Of a stretch of 57,152 bases of DNA, positions 25,883 to 34,588 are shown one piece after another. The position numbers and the translations under genes are program-made. Below the pieces are notes generated by a model. That model worked only from the letters and a program-made list of their open reading frames with translations, did no database searches and was not told the DNA's origin. This DNA comes from Desulfovibrionales bacterium (GTDB taxonomy: Bacteria > Desulfobacterota > Desulfovibrionia > Desulfovibrionales > Desulfovibrionaceae): assembly GCA_030156255.1 (NCBI GenBank), contig JASGMV010000020.1, positions 1-57,152 on the forward strand. The letters are read 5' to 3'. Position 1 is the first letter of the stretch; every line of letters starts with the position of its first letter.

Positions 25883-27706
25883 CTATTTTTGATGCATGGC
25901 GGCCTGGTAGCGGGGCAGAACTTCCTCCGGAGGGCCGAACTGCTGGATAACGCCGTCTTCGAGCCAGGCGATCATGTCGCAGTTTTCGACGGTCGTCAGG
26001 CGGTGGGCGATGATGACCATGGTCGCCGTGTTCTTGAAGCTGTAGATCGTTTGCATGATCGCGTCTTCGCTCTTGCCGTCCAGGGAGCTCGTCGCTTCGT
26101 CGAACACGAGGATTTTGGGCTGGCGGTACAGCGCGCGGGCGATGGCCACCCGTTGGCGCTGGCCGCCGGAAAGCATCACTCCTCGCTCGCCGATCATGCT
26201 GTCCACGCCCAAGGGCATGTCGGCGATGTAATCCATGGCCGCCATTCTGGCGCATTCCAGCACCCGTTCCCGATCGATTTCATCCTTGGCGACGCCCAAG
26301 GCGATATTCTCCGCAATCGATCCATCCAGGATATACGGCGTTTGCGGCACGTAGCCGACGTCGCTCAGCCACTGGCGGCGCACCCCTCCTTGGAGCGGGA
26401 GTCCGTCGATCGCGACCTCGCCTCCCGTGGGCTGCAGCAATCCGATGAGGATGTCGGCGAAGGTGCTTTTGCCGGCGCCGGACGGCCCGATGACACCTAC
26501 GGTTTGCCCGCATTGGATGGCCAATTGGACGCCCCGCAGCACCTCGGTTTCGCTGGAGGCGAAGGTGAAGCGAACCTGCTGGAATTCGATGGAGTTGTTG
26601 AAGCAAAATCCTTCCGGGGCGGATGGTGGATTCTCCGCTGCCTGCACTGCGGGCCGCATTTCATCGACATACCGCAGCTCCGATTCGATCATGGGCCGCG
26701 CATTTCGGAAGGCGATGATGTAGTTCAAAATCCGGTTGACGGCCGGAAGAACACGCCACGCCGTCACCGCCAGCAGGGAGACCGTCCCGGTGACTCTCGC
26801 CGTGGAGAAATCCAGGTAAAAGGAAATGAGGCAAATGCTGCCGGCCAACATGAAAAAGCCGAAGGTCTCCAGGACGCCCAGGGGAAGCTTGCTTATCACC
26901 TGAACCATGCCCTGGTCCCTGGCCAGGGGAACGGCTTTGTCCATGAAAGCTTGCAGAAAAAATTTGGTGCGGTTCAGGATGATGAGGTCCTTGAACGCGT
27001 GGATGGCCGTGGTCGTCTTCAAGTTCAAATATTGTTCGTAGTCGCGGCATCTGCCGGCGACGCGCGCCTGATAAGGCCGGACTTGTCTGGAAAGGAGGCA
27101 GGCGGTGCCTCCTACGAAAACGAGGACGATGCCCGAGACAAGCGGGGAGGCGATGATCAAGGCCGAAAGCATGCAGAGGACCAAAAGAAGATCGCAAAGA
27201 AACAGCATCCCCGGCAGAACGGCGCCGCGCCCCATATGTATGCGCCATTGAACGGCGAGCACCATGTCCGCTGAATTTTTGTTCAAATGCCATTCATAGG
27301 GCATGTTCAGAAATCCGTTCAACAAAACACCGCCATAGTAGCTTTCCACTTTGGAGCTGAACTTTGCGATGCGGTAATTGACGAAAACTTGCAGCAGATT
27401 TTTGAAAGCAATCAATAAAACAACAAAGATGCTCAAGCTGATGATGAACGATTTCGTGTCGGCGAAAACAGCAGGAGGTAGGAATTGAGAGGCCATTTGC
27501 GTGTAAGATGAATGGAGCGCCGTTTCCGGATTGGCGATCACGGAAACATAAAACGCGATGGACCCGAGAGACGCGGTCTCAAACAACGCGACGACCGCCA
27601 TGGCGGCGAAGAGGATGTAGAAGGTCTTTCGCCACGATTTTGGCAAATTGGATAAAATTTTTCCAAACAGTGCGGTAACGCTGAGAGACGCCAGATTGCT
27701 GCTCAT
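25883..27706 (-). CDS. ABC transporter, PglK/MsbA-type lipid-linked glycan flippase
   Basis: This fused permease-ATPase half-transporter has 607 residues. Six membrane helices lie in the first 330 residues; the ATPase has Walker A GPSGAGKST, signature LSGGQRQR, Walker B ILVFDEATSSLDG and the switch His in IIAHRL. Context (last gene of a sugar-nucleotide and glycosyltransferase operon) and size fit PglK, which flips undecaprenyl-diphosphate-linked oligosaccharide. The start MSSNLASL (27706) lies 25 bases after the dehydratase stop but has no clear ribosome site; an alternative ATG at 27781 overlaps the upstream gene. A lipid A or O-antigen flippase role cannot be excluded. Confidence 0.88.
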   Translation of the reverse strand: MSSNLASLSVTALFGKILSNLPKSWRKTFYILFAAMAVVALFETASLGSIAFYVSVIANPETALHSSYTQMASQFLPPAVFADTKSFIISLSIFVVLLIAFKNLLQVFVNYRIAKFSSKVESYYGGVLLNGFLNMPYEWHLNKNSADMVLAVQWRIHMGRGAVLPGMLFLCDLLLVLCMLSALIIASPLVSGIVLVFVGGTACLLSRQVRPYQARVAGRCRDYEQYLNLKTTTAIHAFKDLIILNRTKFFLQAFMDKAVPLARDQGMVQVISKLPLGVLETFGFFMLAGSICLISFYLDFSTARVTGTVSLLAVTAWRVLPAVNRILNYIIAFRNARPMIESELRYVDEMRPAVQAAENPPSAPEGFCFNNSIEFQQVRFTFASSETEVLRGVQLAIQCGQTVGVIGPSGAGKSTFADILIGLLQPTGGEVAIDGLPLQGGVRRQWLSDVGYVPQTPYILDGSIAENIALGVAKDEIDRERVLECARMAAMDYIADMPLGVDSMIGERGVMLSGGQRQRVAIARALYRQPKILVFDEATSSLDGKSEDAIMQTIYSFKNTATMVIIAHRLTTVENCDMIAWLEDGVIQQFGPPEEVLPRYQAAMHQK

Positions 27707-27731
27707 AAAAAATAATAGAGAAAGGTTTGGG

Positions 27732-29618
27732 TCAGGCGTTTGGGGGAGCGCATTCGCCTTCGCTATGTAATTCCGGGACAAGAATTTTCAATATCCTGCG
27801 GACTTCCGCCTGATCGTAGCGCTTGGCGGCGGCGGTCAATTCGTCAAGGCGATCCTGTAGCCGCTGGATGAATGCTTCGTTGCCCGCGCAATGGGAGCAA
27901 TCTCCGAGCACCATGATTTTTTCATGCTCGGTGCGCAAGATGTTTTCGCCCTCGGTAATCAGCTCTTCATAGAGCTTTTCCCCCTCCCGCAGGCCCGTGA
28001 AGACGATTTCGATGTCCCGTCCCGGTTCTTTGCCGGACAGCCGAATCAAATCCGCGGCCATGTCCGCGATTTTTACCGGCTCCCCCATTTCCAGCACAAA
28101 AACTTCCTGCCCTTTGCCCATGGCGCCGGCTTGGAGAATGAGCTGGGCGGCTTCGGCGATGGACATGAAGTAGCGCGTGACCTCCGGGTGCGTCACGGTC
28201 ACGGGGCCGCCGTGTTCGATCTGGCGGCGGAAAAGCGGCACCACCGATCCGGAAGACCCCAACACGTTGCCGAAGCGGACGGCCATGAACTTGGCGCCGC
28301 CGCCGTCGTAGCGCCGCATCAGCAGCTCGGTCACCCGCTTGCTGGCGCCCATGACGTTGGTCGGTCGCACGGCCTTGTCCGTGGATACCACCACGAATCG
28401 CTGGACTCCGGTCGCCACCGCGGTGTCCATAATCGTTTTGGTGCCCAGGATGTTGTTGGTCACGGCCTGCCAGGGGTTGCACTCCAGCATGGGCACATGC
28501 TTGTAGGCCGCCGCGTGAAACACCATGGACGGACGGTGCCGTTCGAATGTCCGCCGCATGAGCGCAGCGTCGCAAATGGACCCCAGCACGGTGGCGTAGT
28601 TGTTGAACCCCAACTCGTGCTTCAGCGCCATTTCTATTTGATACAGGGAGAATTCCGAGGCGTCCACAAGCACCAGCAAGGCGGGCTTGAAGCGAACGAT
28701 CTGTCGAACCAGCTCGGAGCCGATGGACCCTCCCGCACCGGTGACCAGAACGGTTCGCCCTTGGAGAACGTCTTGTATGCCCTGCGTATCCAGTTCGACC
28801 TGAGAACGGCCGAGCAAGTCCAGGTAGTTCACTTGGCGCAGGGCCTTGACGCTGACCTGCCCGTCGAAAATTTCCGCGGTGCTTGGCAGTATCTTGTGCG
28901 CTGTTCCGCTTTGCTTGCACATATCCACGATGCGGCGCATTTGCTCGCCCGAAGCCTCGGTGATGGTGATCAGCAGTTCGTCCACGCGGCGTTTGGCGAT
29001 GATCTCCGGGATCGCTTCCATGGTCCCCAAGACCTGCTTGCCGTGGATCGCCCGGCCGAGCTTTTGGGGGTCGTCGTCCACAAAGCCCACAACTTCATAT
29101 CCCAGGGCGGGGTTGTCCCGGACGTCGCGGGCGACTTTTTCGCCGGCGCGCCCGGCGCCGGCCAGGAGAACTCGCTTGCGTTGGCGTCCGTTGGGGGGGG
29201 TGGAGCGGTTGTCCCGCAACGTGAAGGCCGAGCGGATCAGGATGCGCAAGCCCCCGGTCAGCACGAACGTCAATCCCCAGTCGATGACGAACACTCCGCG
29301 CGAAAAGCCCGGAAAACCGAATTTGTAGAAGATGATCGTGACCAGAATGACCGACTGCAACAACGTCGCTTCGAGAATTTTCCAAGAATCAGAGAGGCTT
29401 GTGTAGCGCCACATGCCCCGGTACATGCCCAGGCCGAAAAAGACCGTCACCTTGATGGACAGGACGTATTTGAGCATTCCCAAGTACTGGTCGATTTGCG
29501 CTTCGTTTAAAGCGAAGTCGAACCGCAACAAGTATGCTCCGAGAAAAGCCGCGGCGAACAGGAGCAGGTCCGCCGCAATCATCACGTAAAACTTGGGATT
29601 CTTGAAATTATGCCACAT
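27732..29618 (-). CDS. Membrane-bound NDP-sugar 4,6-dehydratase, PglF/WbpM/CapD type
   Basis: This enzyme converts UDP-GlcNAc to the 4-keto-6-deoxy sugar, the first step to bacillosamine-type or QuiNAc/FucNAc sugars. Of 628 residues, the first ~140 hold four membrane helices. A CoA-binding-like Rossmann segment follows (VLLAGAGRAGEKVARDV), then the SDR domain with TVLVTGAGGSIGSELVRQ, VFHAAAYKHVPMLE and STDKAVRPTNVMGASKRV. The latter carries the Met-x3-Lys in place of Tyr-x3-Lys that is characteristic of the PglF/WbpM/FlaA1 group. It starts 3 bases after the aminotransferase stop, so the two are tightly coupled. Confidence 0.93.
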   Translation of the reverse strand: MWHNFKNPKFYVMIAADLLLFAAAFLGAYLLRFDFALNEAQIDQYLGMLKYVLSIKVTVFFGLGMYRGMWRYTSLSDSWKILEATLLQSVILVTIIFYKFGFPGFSRGVFVIDWGLTFVLTGGLRILIRSAFTLRDNRSTPPNGRQRKRVLLAGAGRAGEKVARDVRDNPALGYEVVGFVDDDPQKLGRAIHGKQVLGTMEAIPEIIAKRRVDELLITITEASGEQMRRIVDMCKQSGTAHKILPSTAEIFDGQVSVKALRQVNYLDLLGRSQVELDTQGIQDVLQGRTVLVTGAGGSIGSELVRQIVRFKPALLVLVDASEFSLYQIEMALKHELGFNNYATVLGSICDAALMRRTFERHRPSMVFHAAAYKHVPMLECNPWQAVTNNILGTKTIMDTAVATGVQRFVVVSTDKAVRPTNVMGASKRVTELLMRRYDGGGAKFMAVRFGNVLGSSGSVVPLFRRQIEHGGPVTVTHPEVTRYFMSIAEAAQLILQAGAMGKGQEVFVLEMGEPVKIADMAADLIRLSGKEPGRDIEIVFTGLREGEKLYEELITEGENILRTEHEKIMVLGDCSHCAGNEAFIQRLQDRLDELTAAAKRYDQAEVRRILKILVPELHSEGECAPPNA

Positions 29619-29621
29619 GAA

Positions 29622-30758
29622 TCAATTCCGGGAAGCTCTACGTACTATGGCGATGACGCGTTGTAAATCCCGGTCATCCATGCTGGTCCCGGACGGCAGG
29701 CACAGGCCTTGCTCGAACAAGCCCGCGGCCACGTCCCCGCCGACGCAGCCGTAGCCCATGCGCCGAAATACGGGCTGCAGGTGCATCGGCTTCCAGACCG
29801 GACGGGATTCGATGTTCTCCGCCTCAAGGGCCAGGCGGATCTCTTCGGGCGTTGCGCCGAAAGTTACCGGATCGAAAAGGCCCACCGTGAGCCAGCGGCT
29901 GTGCGTCCCGTAAGCCGCTTCGGGCATGAGGCGAACTCCCGGCGTCTCTCCCAGGGCTTCCTGGTAGATGTTGCATATCTCCCGCTTGCGGCGCACCCGC
30001 TCCGGGAGGACTTGCAATTGCCCGAGTCCGATGGCGGCTACGATGTTGCTCATGCGATAGTTGTAGCCGATCTCTTCATGCTCGTAATACGGCGCGTCTT
30101 CCCGGGCCTGCTGGGACAGTTTGCGGCAGTGGGCGATAAGCTCCTCGTCTTCGGAGGCCAGCATTCCACCGCCCGAGGTGGTAATGATCTTGTTGCCGTT
30201 GAAGGAGAACACGGCGGCGCGTCCGGCTCGGCCCGCAGACCGGCCCTTGTACAAGGCGCCCAAGGATTCGGCCGCATCCGTCACCATCGGGACGCCATAT
30301 TCTTGGCAGATGGCCTCGATGGCGTCGTAGTCGGCGCATTGGCCGTAGATGTCCGTGGGAATCACCGCTGCGGGCTTGCGTCCCTGGCGCAAGCAGGTCT
30401 TCACGGCCTCTTCGAGCCGGGCCGGGTCCATGTTCCAGCTTTCCGGGACGCAGTCCACGAAAACCAGCTCGGCGCCGAGGAAGTGGGCCGGGCTGACGCT
30501 GCCCATGAAGGTCAGGGTCGAGGCCAGGACGATGTCGCCGGGACCGACTCCGAGATGGCGCAGCGCCAGATGCATGGCCGCCGTGCCGCTGGACACGGCC
30601 AGGCAGTGGGGAATGCCCGTGGCATCGGCGAAGGCCTGTTCGAACGCTTGGAGTTGCGGTCCGGCCGGCGCCACGTAGTTGGACGCAAAGGCCTGCCGGA
30701 TGCAATCCAATTCGGCGCCGCCCATGTGGGGCGGCGAGAGAAAGATGCGTTTGTTCAA
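29622..30758 (-). CDS. DegT/DnrJ/EryC1 family sugar aminotransferase, PglE-like
   Basis: This PLP enzyme of 378 residues probably transfers an amino group to C4 of the 4-keto sugar made by the adjacent dehydratase (as PglE does). The N-terminus IFLSPPHMGGAELDCIRQAF is typical of the PglE/LegC/Pse subgroup. The cofactor is held by K190 in VFSFNGNKIITTSGGG and D161 in MVTDAAESLG. SSGTAAMHLALR binds phosphate. A good site (AAGGA) precedes the ATG. An acetyltransferase (PglD) that would complete bacillosamine synthesis is not encoded next to it. Confidence 0.92.
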   Translation of the reverse strand: MNKRIFLSPPHMGGAELDCIRQAFASNYVAPAGPQLQAFEQAFADATGIPHCLAVSSGTAAMHLALRHLGVGPGDIVLASTLTFMGSVSPAHFLGAELVFVDCVPESWNMDPARLEEAVKTCLRQGRKPAAVIPTDIYGQCADYDAIEAICQEYGVPMVTDAAESLGALYKGRSAGRAGRAAVFSFNGNKIITTSGGGMLASEDEELIAHCRKLSQQAREDAPYYEHEEIGYNYRMSNIVAAIGLGQLQVLPERVRRKREICNIYQEALGETPGVRLMPEAAYGTHSRWLTVGLFDPVTFGATPEEIRLALEAENIESRPVWKPMHLQPVFRRMGYGCVGGDVAAGLFEQGLCLPSGTSMDDRDLQRVIAIVRRASRN

Positions 30759-30830
30759 TGGTTGAGTCCTTGAAGATGAAGAAAAACAAAAATTATTTCA
30801 TAGTACGATCCCGGCCCAAGGGCAAGGCGA

Positions 30831-31436
30831 TCAATGGTCGCCTTCGCGTTCCGACCCCATGAATTCCTTGGCCGTCGCCTCTCCCGGAGCGCTGATCCCT
30901 TCGCGTTTCAGGACCGTTTTCAAGGTTCGCCAGAGGATTGCCATGTCGAGCCGGAAGGAGCGGTGTTCGACGTACCAGACGTCCAATTCGAATTTTTCCT
31001 CCCAGGAGATGGCGTTGCGGCCCTGGATTTGGGCCCAACCGGTGATTCCCGGACGGACTTCGTGGCGTTTGGCTTGGCGGGGGGTGTACCGGTCGAGGTA
31101 CTGCATGAGCAACGGCCTTGGCCCCACCATGCTCATTTCTCCCTTGAGCACGTTCCACAGCTCGGGCAGTTCGTCCAGCGAGGAGGCGCGGAGGAACGCC
31201 CCCAGTCTGGTGAGTCGTTCGGCGTCGGGCAGCGGGCGGCCGTCCTTGCCCTCGGCGTCGCGCATGGTGCGAAATTTGAGGATGGTGAAAGGCTCGCCGC
31301 GCAGGCCGGGTCTCACTTGGCGAAAGAGCACAGGCGCGCCCATGCTGCGGCGGATCACGAACGCCAGGGCCAGCAGCAGCGGCGAGCACGCCAACAGCAG
31401 CAAGGCGCCGGCGAAAATGTCGAACAACCGCTTCAC
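30831..31436 (-). CDS. Phosphoglycosyltransferase (bacterial sugar transferase), PglC-like
   Basis: This monotopic membrane enzyme transfers a phospho-sugar from UDP-sugar to undecaprenyl phosphate, starting lipid-linked glycan synthesis. At 201 residues it is the minimal PglC form. It has the re-entrant N-terminal helix (VKRLFDIFAGALLLL), the segment FTILKFRTMRDAEGKDGRPL, the catalytic Asp-Glu in SLDELPELWNVLKGEMSMVG and the RPGITGWAQIQGRN motif. It starts with GTG inside the stop of the glycosyltransferase gene (GTGA overlap). A longer upstream reading frame is only a shadow of that gene. Confidence 0.93.
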   Translation of the reverse strand: MKRLFDIFAGALLLLACSPLLLALAFVIRRSMGAPVLFRQVRPGLRGEPFTILKFRTMRDAEGKDGRPLPDAERLTRLGAFLRASSLDELPELWNVLKGEMSMVGPRPLLMQYLDRYTPRQAKRHEVRPGITGWAQIQGRNAISWEEKFELDVWYVEHRSFRLDMAILWRTLKTVLKREGISAPGEATAKEFMGSEREGDH

Positions 31437-32536
31437 AGCTCCAGGGCCTCCAGGATGATGGCGTTGACCTTGCGCACGTCGAACAGGGCCTCGCAATAGG
31501 CGCGCCCGGCAAGCCCCATGGCCGGGATCAGCCCGGGCGCTTCCAGAAATTTCTCCATGGCGCAGGCCAAGGCTTCGGGATTCCTCGCCGGGACGAGCAG
31601 TCCCGTCTCCCCCGGCAGGACCGTCTGCCGACAGCCGGGAACGTTGGTGGTCACCACCGGCCGGCCCACGGCCATGGCCTCCAGCACCGAGCGCGGCGTT
31701 CCCTCGCGGTAGGAGGGCAACACGTAGACGCTCGCCTCCCGCAGATGGGGCCGGACGTCCTCGCACGGACCCGGCCATTCCAAAAATCCTTCGCGCACCC
31801 AGTCGTCCACCACGCTTTTGTCGATGGCGTCCGGACCCGGATCGAAGGGCCCCACTAGGCGGAAACGGGCCTCCGGACGGCGGGCCTTCAGGATTCTCGC
31901 CCCCTCGGCGAACTCCCGCACGCCTTTTTCCTTCAGCAACCGGGAGATGCATAGGAACAACGGAGGGCCTTCCGGCGCTGCCGCCAGGGAAAAATGGTCC
32001 ACGTCAACGCCCGAACCGTGCGTGATGCGCGTTGTTTTATCTGGAGAAACGATGTGCAGCTCCCTGAACAGGTCCCGGTCGTCCCTGTTTTGGAACAGGA
32101 CCGAACGGTTCAGGGCCAGCGCCAGCCGGTACAGATTCACGGCGACGAACTTGATGGCGCCGCGGCCTTGTCCGAAGGCGTAACCCAGCCCGGTGATCAT
32201 GGAGTGGATGCGGCGCACTCCGGCTATCCTGGCGGCCATGGAGCCGTAGACCACCGGCTTGATGGTGTAGGAAAACAGCACGTCCGGCCGAAGTCTGCGG
32301 AACTGGGCGGTTAACCGGAGGAGGCTTGCGGCGTCGCGCAGGGGATTGAGCCCGGTGCGGTGGAGCCCGACCTCTACGGGAGATGCGCCGATGCGGCGCA
32401 GAGCCCGGGCCGTGTCGTCCGATATGTCCGGCGCCATGGCCAAAACTTCGTGGCCCCTTTGGACCATGGCCTGGAGCATGGCCCCGCGGAAGTTGATGAG
32501 CGAGGGGGCGTAGCCGCCGAGCACCGCAACCCTCAC
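31433..32536 (-). CDS. Glycosyltransferase family 4, PglA-like
   Basis: This GT-B retaining transferase of 367 residues starts at a GTG overlapping the asnB stop (GTGA). The N-terminal VRVAVLGGYAPSLINFRG and the C-terminal sugar-nucleotide site SYREGTPRSVLEAMAVGRPVV (E-x7-E type) are clear, with ISRLLKEKGVREF at the domain junction. By size and neighbours it corresponds to PglA, which adds the second sugar to the lipid-linked glycan. Its exact donor and acceptor are unknown. Confidence 0.92.
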   Translation of the reverse strand: MRVAVLGGYAPSLINFRGAMLQAMVQRGHEVLAMAPDISDDTARALRRIGASPVEVGLHRTGLNPLRDAASLLRLTAQFRRLRPDVLFSYTIKPVVYGSMAARIAGVRRIHSMITGLGYAFGQGRGAIKFVAVNLYRLALALNRSVLFQNRDDRDLFRELHIVSPDKTTRITHGSGVDVDHFSLAAAPEGPPLFLCISRLLKEKGVREFAEGARILKARRPEARFRLVGPFDPGPDAIDKSVVDDWVREGFLEWPGPCEDVRPHLREASVYVLPSYREGTPRSVLEAMAVGRPVVTTNVPGCRQTVLPGETGLLVPARNPEALACAMEKFLEAPGLIPAMGLAGRAYCEALFDVRKVNAIILEALEL

Positions 32537-34479
32537 ATCCACCTCGTAAGCCAAGCCTGGAGCATGAGCACGCTCCACAGCCTGTACTGATGGTCTCTTT
32601 TTCCGGCGAGGTGCTCGCGCCATGCGGCCTGGATCGGCGCCGGTTTCAGCAGCGACCAGCGCTTCAGGCTCTCCGTGGAGAGCAGGTCCTCGGCCCAGGG
32701 GCGAAGCGGACCCCGCAGCCATTGATCCAGAGGGACGCCGAATCCCATTTTGGGCCGCTCGATCAGCTTGGCCGGAACATAGCGCGACAAAAGCCGGCGC
32801 AGCAGCCGCTTGCCCTTGCCGTTGCGGACGCGCAGCTCCAAGGGCAGGCTGAAACCGAAGCGGACGATCCGATGGTCCAGAAACGGCGCCCGCGTCTCCA
32901 GGCTGACGGCCATGGAAGCCCGGTCCACCTTGGCCATGATGTCGTCCGGCAGATAGGTCGCCGCGTCCATGGCCTGCATCCACAGGGTGAGGTCGCCGCC
33001 GGTATCGGGCAAGGCCGGCGTGCGCCAAGCCGTCCCTCCGTCCGGTTGGGATAGCAGCAGGCCGTCGGGCTCGGGCCAGTTGGTCACGGCGCCGGCGTAC
33101 ACGTCCTGAAAATTCCGGGCGGACATCAAGCCCGCGACTTTGGCCAGCTTGTCGGCCGGCAACCGCATGCGCAGGCGTTCGGGCAGCAGGGGCTCCAGGA
33201 CGCGATACGCCTTGTCCGCCATGGGGGGAGGGATGCGCCCGAGCAGGAAGCCAGCGGATTTTCGCGCTCCGGCCGGCAGCCGGGACATGTTTCGCCACAG
33301 TCCGGGGCCGACCGCGTGGCGGTTGTAGCCCGCGAAGATTTCGTCTCCGCCGTCGCCGGACAAGCTCACCGTGACGTGCTCCCTGGTCAGCTTGGAGACC
33401 AGATAGGTCGGGATTTGCGAGGCGTCGGAAAAAGGTTCGTCGTAGATGTCCGGCAGTCGCTCCACGACTTCGAGGGCCTGGGCGGGAGATGCCGTGAGCG
33501 TGGTGTGATTGGTTCCCAGGTGTTTCGCAACCTTGGCTGCATCTTCCGCCTCGTCCCATCCCGGTTCGTTGAACCCTATGGTGAACGTTCGCACCGGATT
33601 CGTCGAGACCTGCTGCATCACGGCCGTGATCAGCGAGGAGTCGATTCCGCCGGAGAGAAACGCGCCCAGCGGAGCGTCGGAGATCATCTGGTTGCGAACC
33701 ACGTCGCGCAGCAGGGCGTCCAAGGCGTCCAGGGCCTCGTCCTCGGAGCCTTGGAAGCGGGCGGCCATGGCCTCGGCGAGGGTCTCGGACAAGCTCCAGT
33801 AGGGTTCGGGCTCGCCGACGTTCGGGCCGGAGACGGCCAGCATGGTCCCCGGCGGTAGTTTCCGGACGTTTTGATAAATGGATAGCGGCGCCGGCGTGTA
33901 GTGCCGGCGGAGGAACCAGGACAGGGCTTCCGGGTCCAGGCGGGCCTCGAAGTTCGGATGGGCGCGCAGGGCCTTGAGTTCGGACCCGAAGAGCAGGCAT
34001 CCTCCCATTACGCCGTAATACAGAGGTTTTTCGCCTATGCGGTCCCGGGCGAGAACGAGACGGCGCTCCCGGGCGTCCCACAACGCCAGGGCGAACATGC
34101 CGACGCTGTCGGCGAGGGTCCGGCGCACGCCGAACAGGGAGAAGCAGGCCAGCAACGCCTCGGTGTCGGAATGGGAGGCAAAGGCGTAGCCGTGGTCTTC
34201 AGCCCTGCGCCGTAGCGCGTGAAAGTTGTAGATTTCGCCGTTGAAGACGATGGTGTAGCGCCCGTCGGGCGTGGACATGGGCTGCGCCCCGCAGTCGGTG
34301 AGATCGATGATGGCCAGACGGCGATGGGCCAGTCCCAGGCCTGCGGAAGCGTCGGCGAACTCGCCGCGGCCGTCGGGGCCTCGATGGCGCACGGCGTCGC
34401 CCATGGCTTTGGCCTGGGCCAGCAACGCCTGGCGGGAGGCGCTTGCCTTGAAATCGAAGAATCCGGCGATGCCGCACAT
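32533..34479 (-). CDS. asnB: Asparagine synthase (glutamine-hydrolysing) family amidotransferase
   Basis: This two-domain enzyme has 648 residues. The N-terminal glutaminase has nucleophile Cys2 in MCGIAGFFDF, which fixes the start; HRGPDGRGEF and FNGEIYNFHALR follow. The C-terminal AMP-forming domain has the P-loop SGGIDSSLI and SGDGGDEIFAGYNR. It is the first gene of the glycan operon and its stop overlaps the next start. In polysaccharide loci such AsnB paralogues often amidate uronic-acid sugars (WbpS-like) rather than make asparagine. Which applies here is inference, but position favours glycan modification. Confidence 0.92.
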   Translation of the reverse strand: MCGIAGFFDFKASASRQALLAQAKAMGDAVRHRGPDGRGEFADASAGLGLAHRRLAIIDLTDCGAQPMSTPDGRYTIVFNGEIYNFHALRRRAEDHGYAFASHSDTEALLACFSLFGVRRTLADSVGMFALALWDARERRLVLARDRIGEKPLYYGVMGGCLLFGSELKALRAHPNFEARLDPEALSWFLRRHYTPAPLSIYQNVRKLPPGTMLAVSGPNVGEPEPYWSLSETLAEAMAARFQGSEDEALDALDALLRDVVRNQMISDAPLGAFLSGGIDSSLITAVMQQVSTNPVRTFTIGFNEPGWDEAEDAAKVAKHLGTNHTTLTASPAQALEVVERLPDIYDEPFSDASQIPTYLVSKLTREHVTVSLSGDGGDEIFAGYNRHAVGPGLWRNMSRLPAGARKSAGFLLGRIPPPMADKAYRVLEPLLPERLRMRLPADKLAKVAGLMSARNFQDVYAGAVTNWPEPDGLLLSQPDGGTAWRTPALPDTGGDLTLWMQAMDAATYLPDDIMAKVDRASMAVSLETRAPFLDHRIVRFGFSLPLELRVRNGKGKRLLRRLLSRYVPAKLIERPKMGFGVPLDQWLRGPLRPWAEDLLSTESLKRWSLLKPAPIQAAWREHLAGKRDHQYRLWSVLMLQAWLTRWM

Positions 34480-34588
34480 ATTTGGTCTCTCCGCCCGGAA
34501 TGTTTCAGAAATCGGAGTGGAGGGCAAGGTGAAAGCTGTTGCCGGAAGGGCCGCGGCAGGATACCCTCGTGGAAAAGGATTGATTTCC

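Noticed and set aside
31433-34081. 882-codon reading frame containing the GT4 gene
   Set aside because: The upstream half is a shadow of asnB; the true start is the GTG overlapping the asnB stop.
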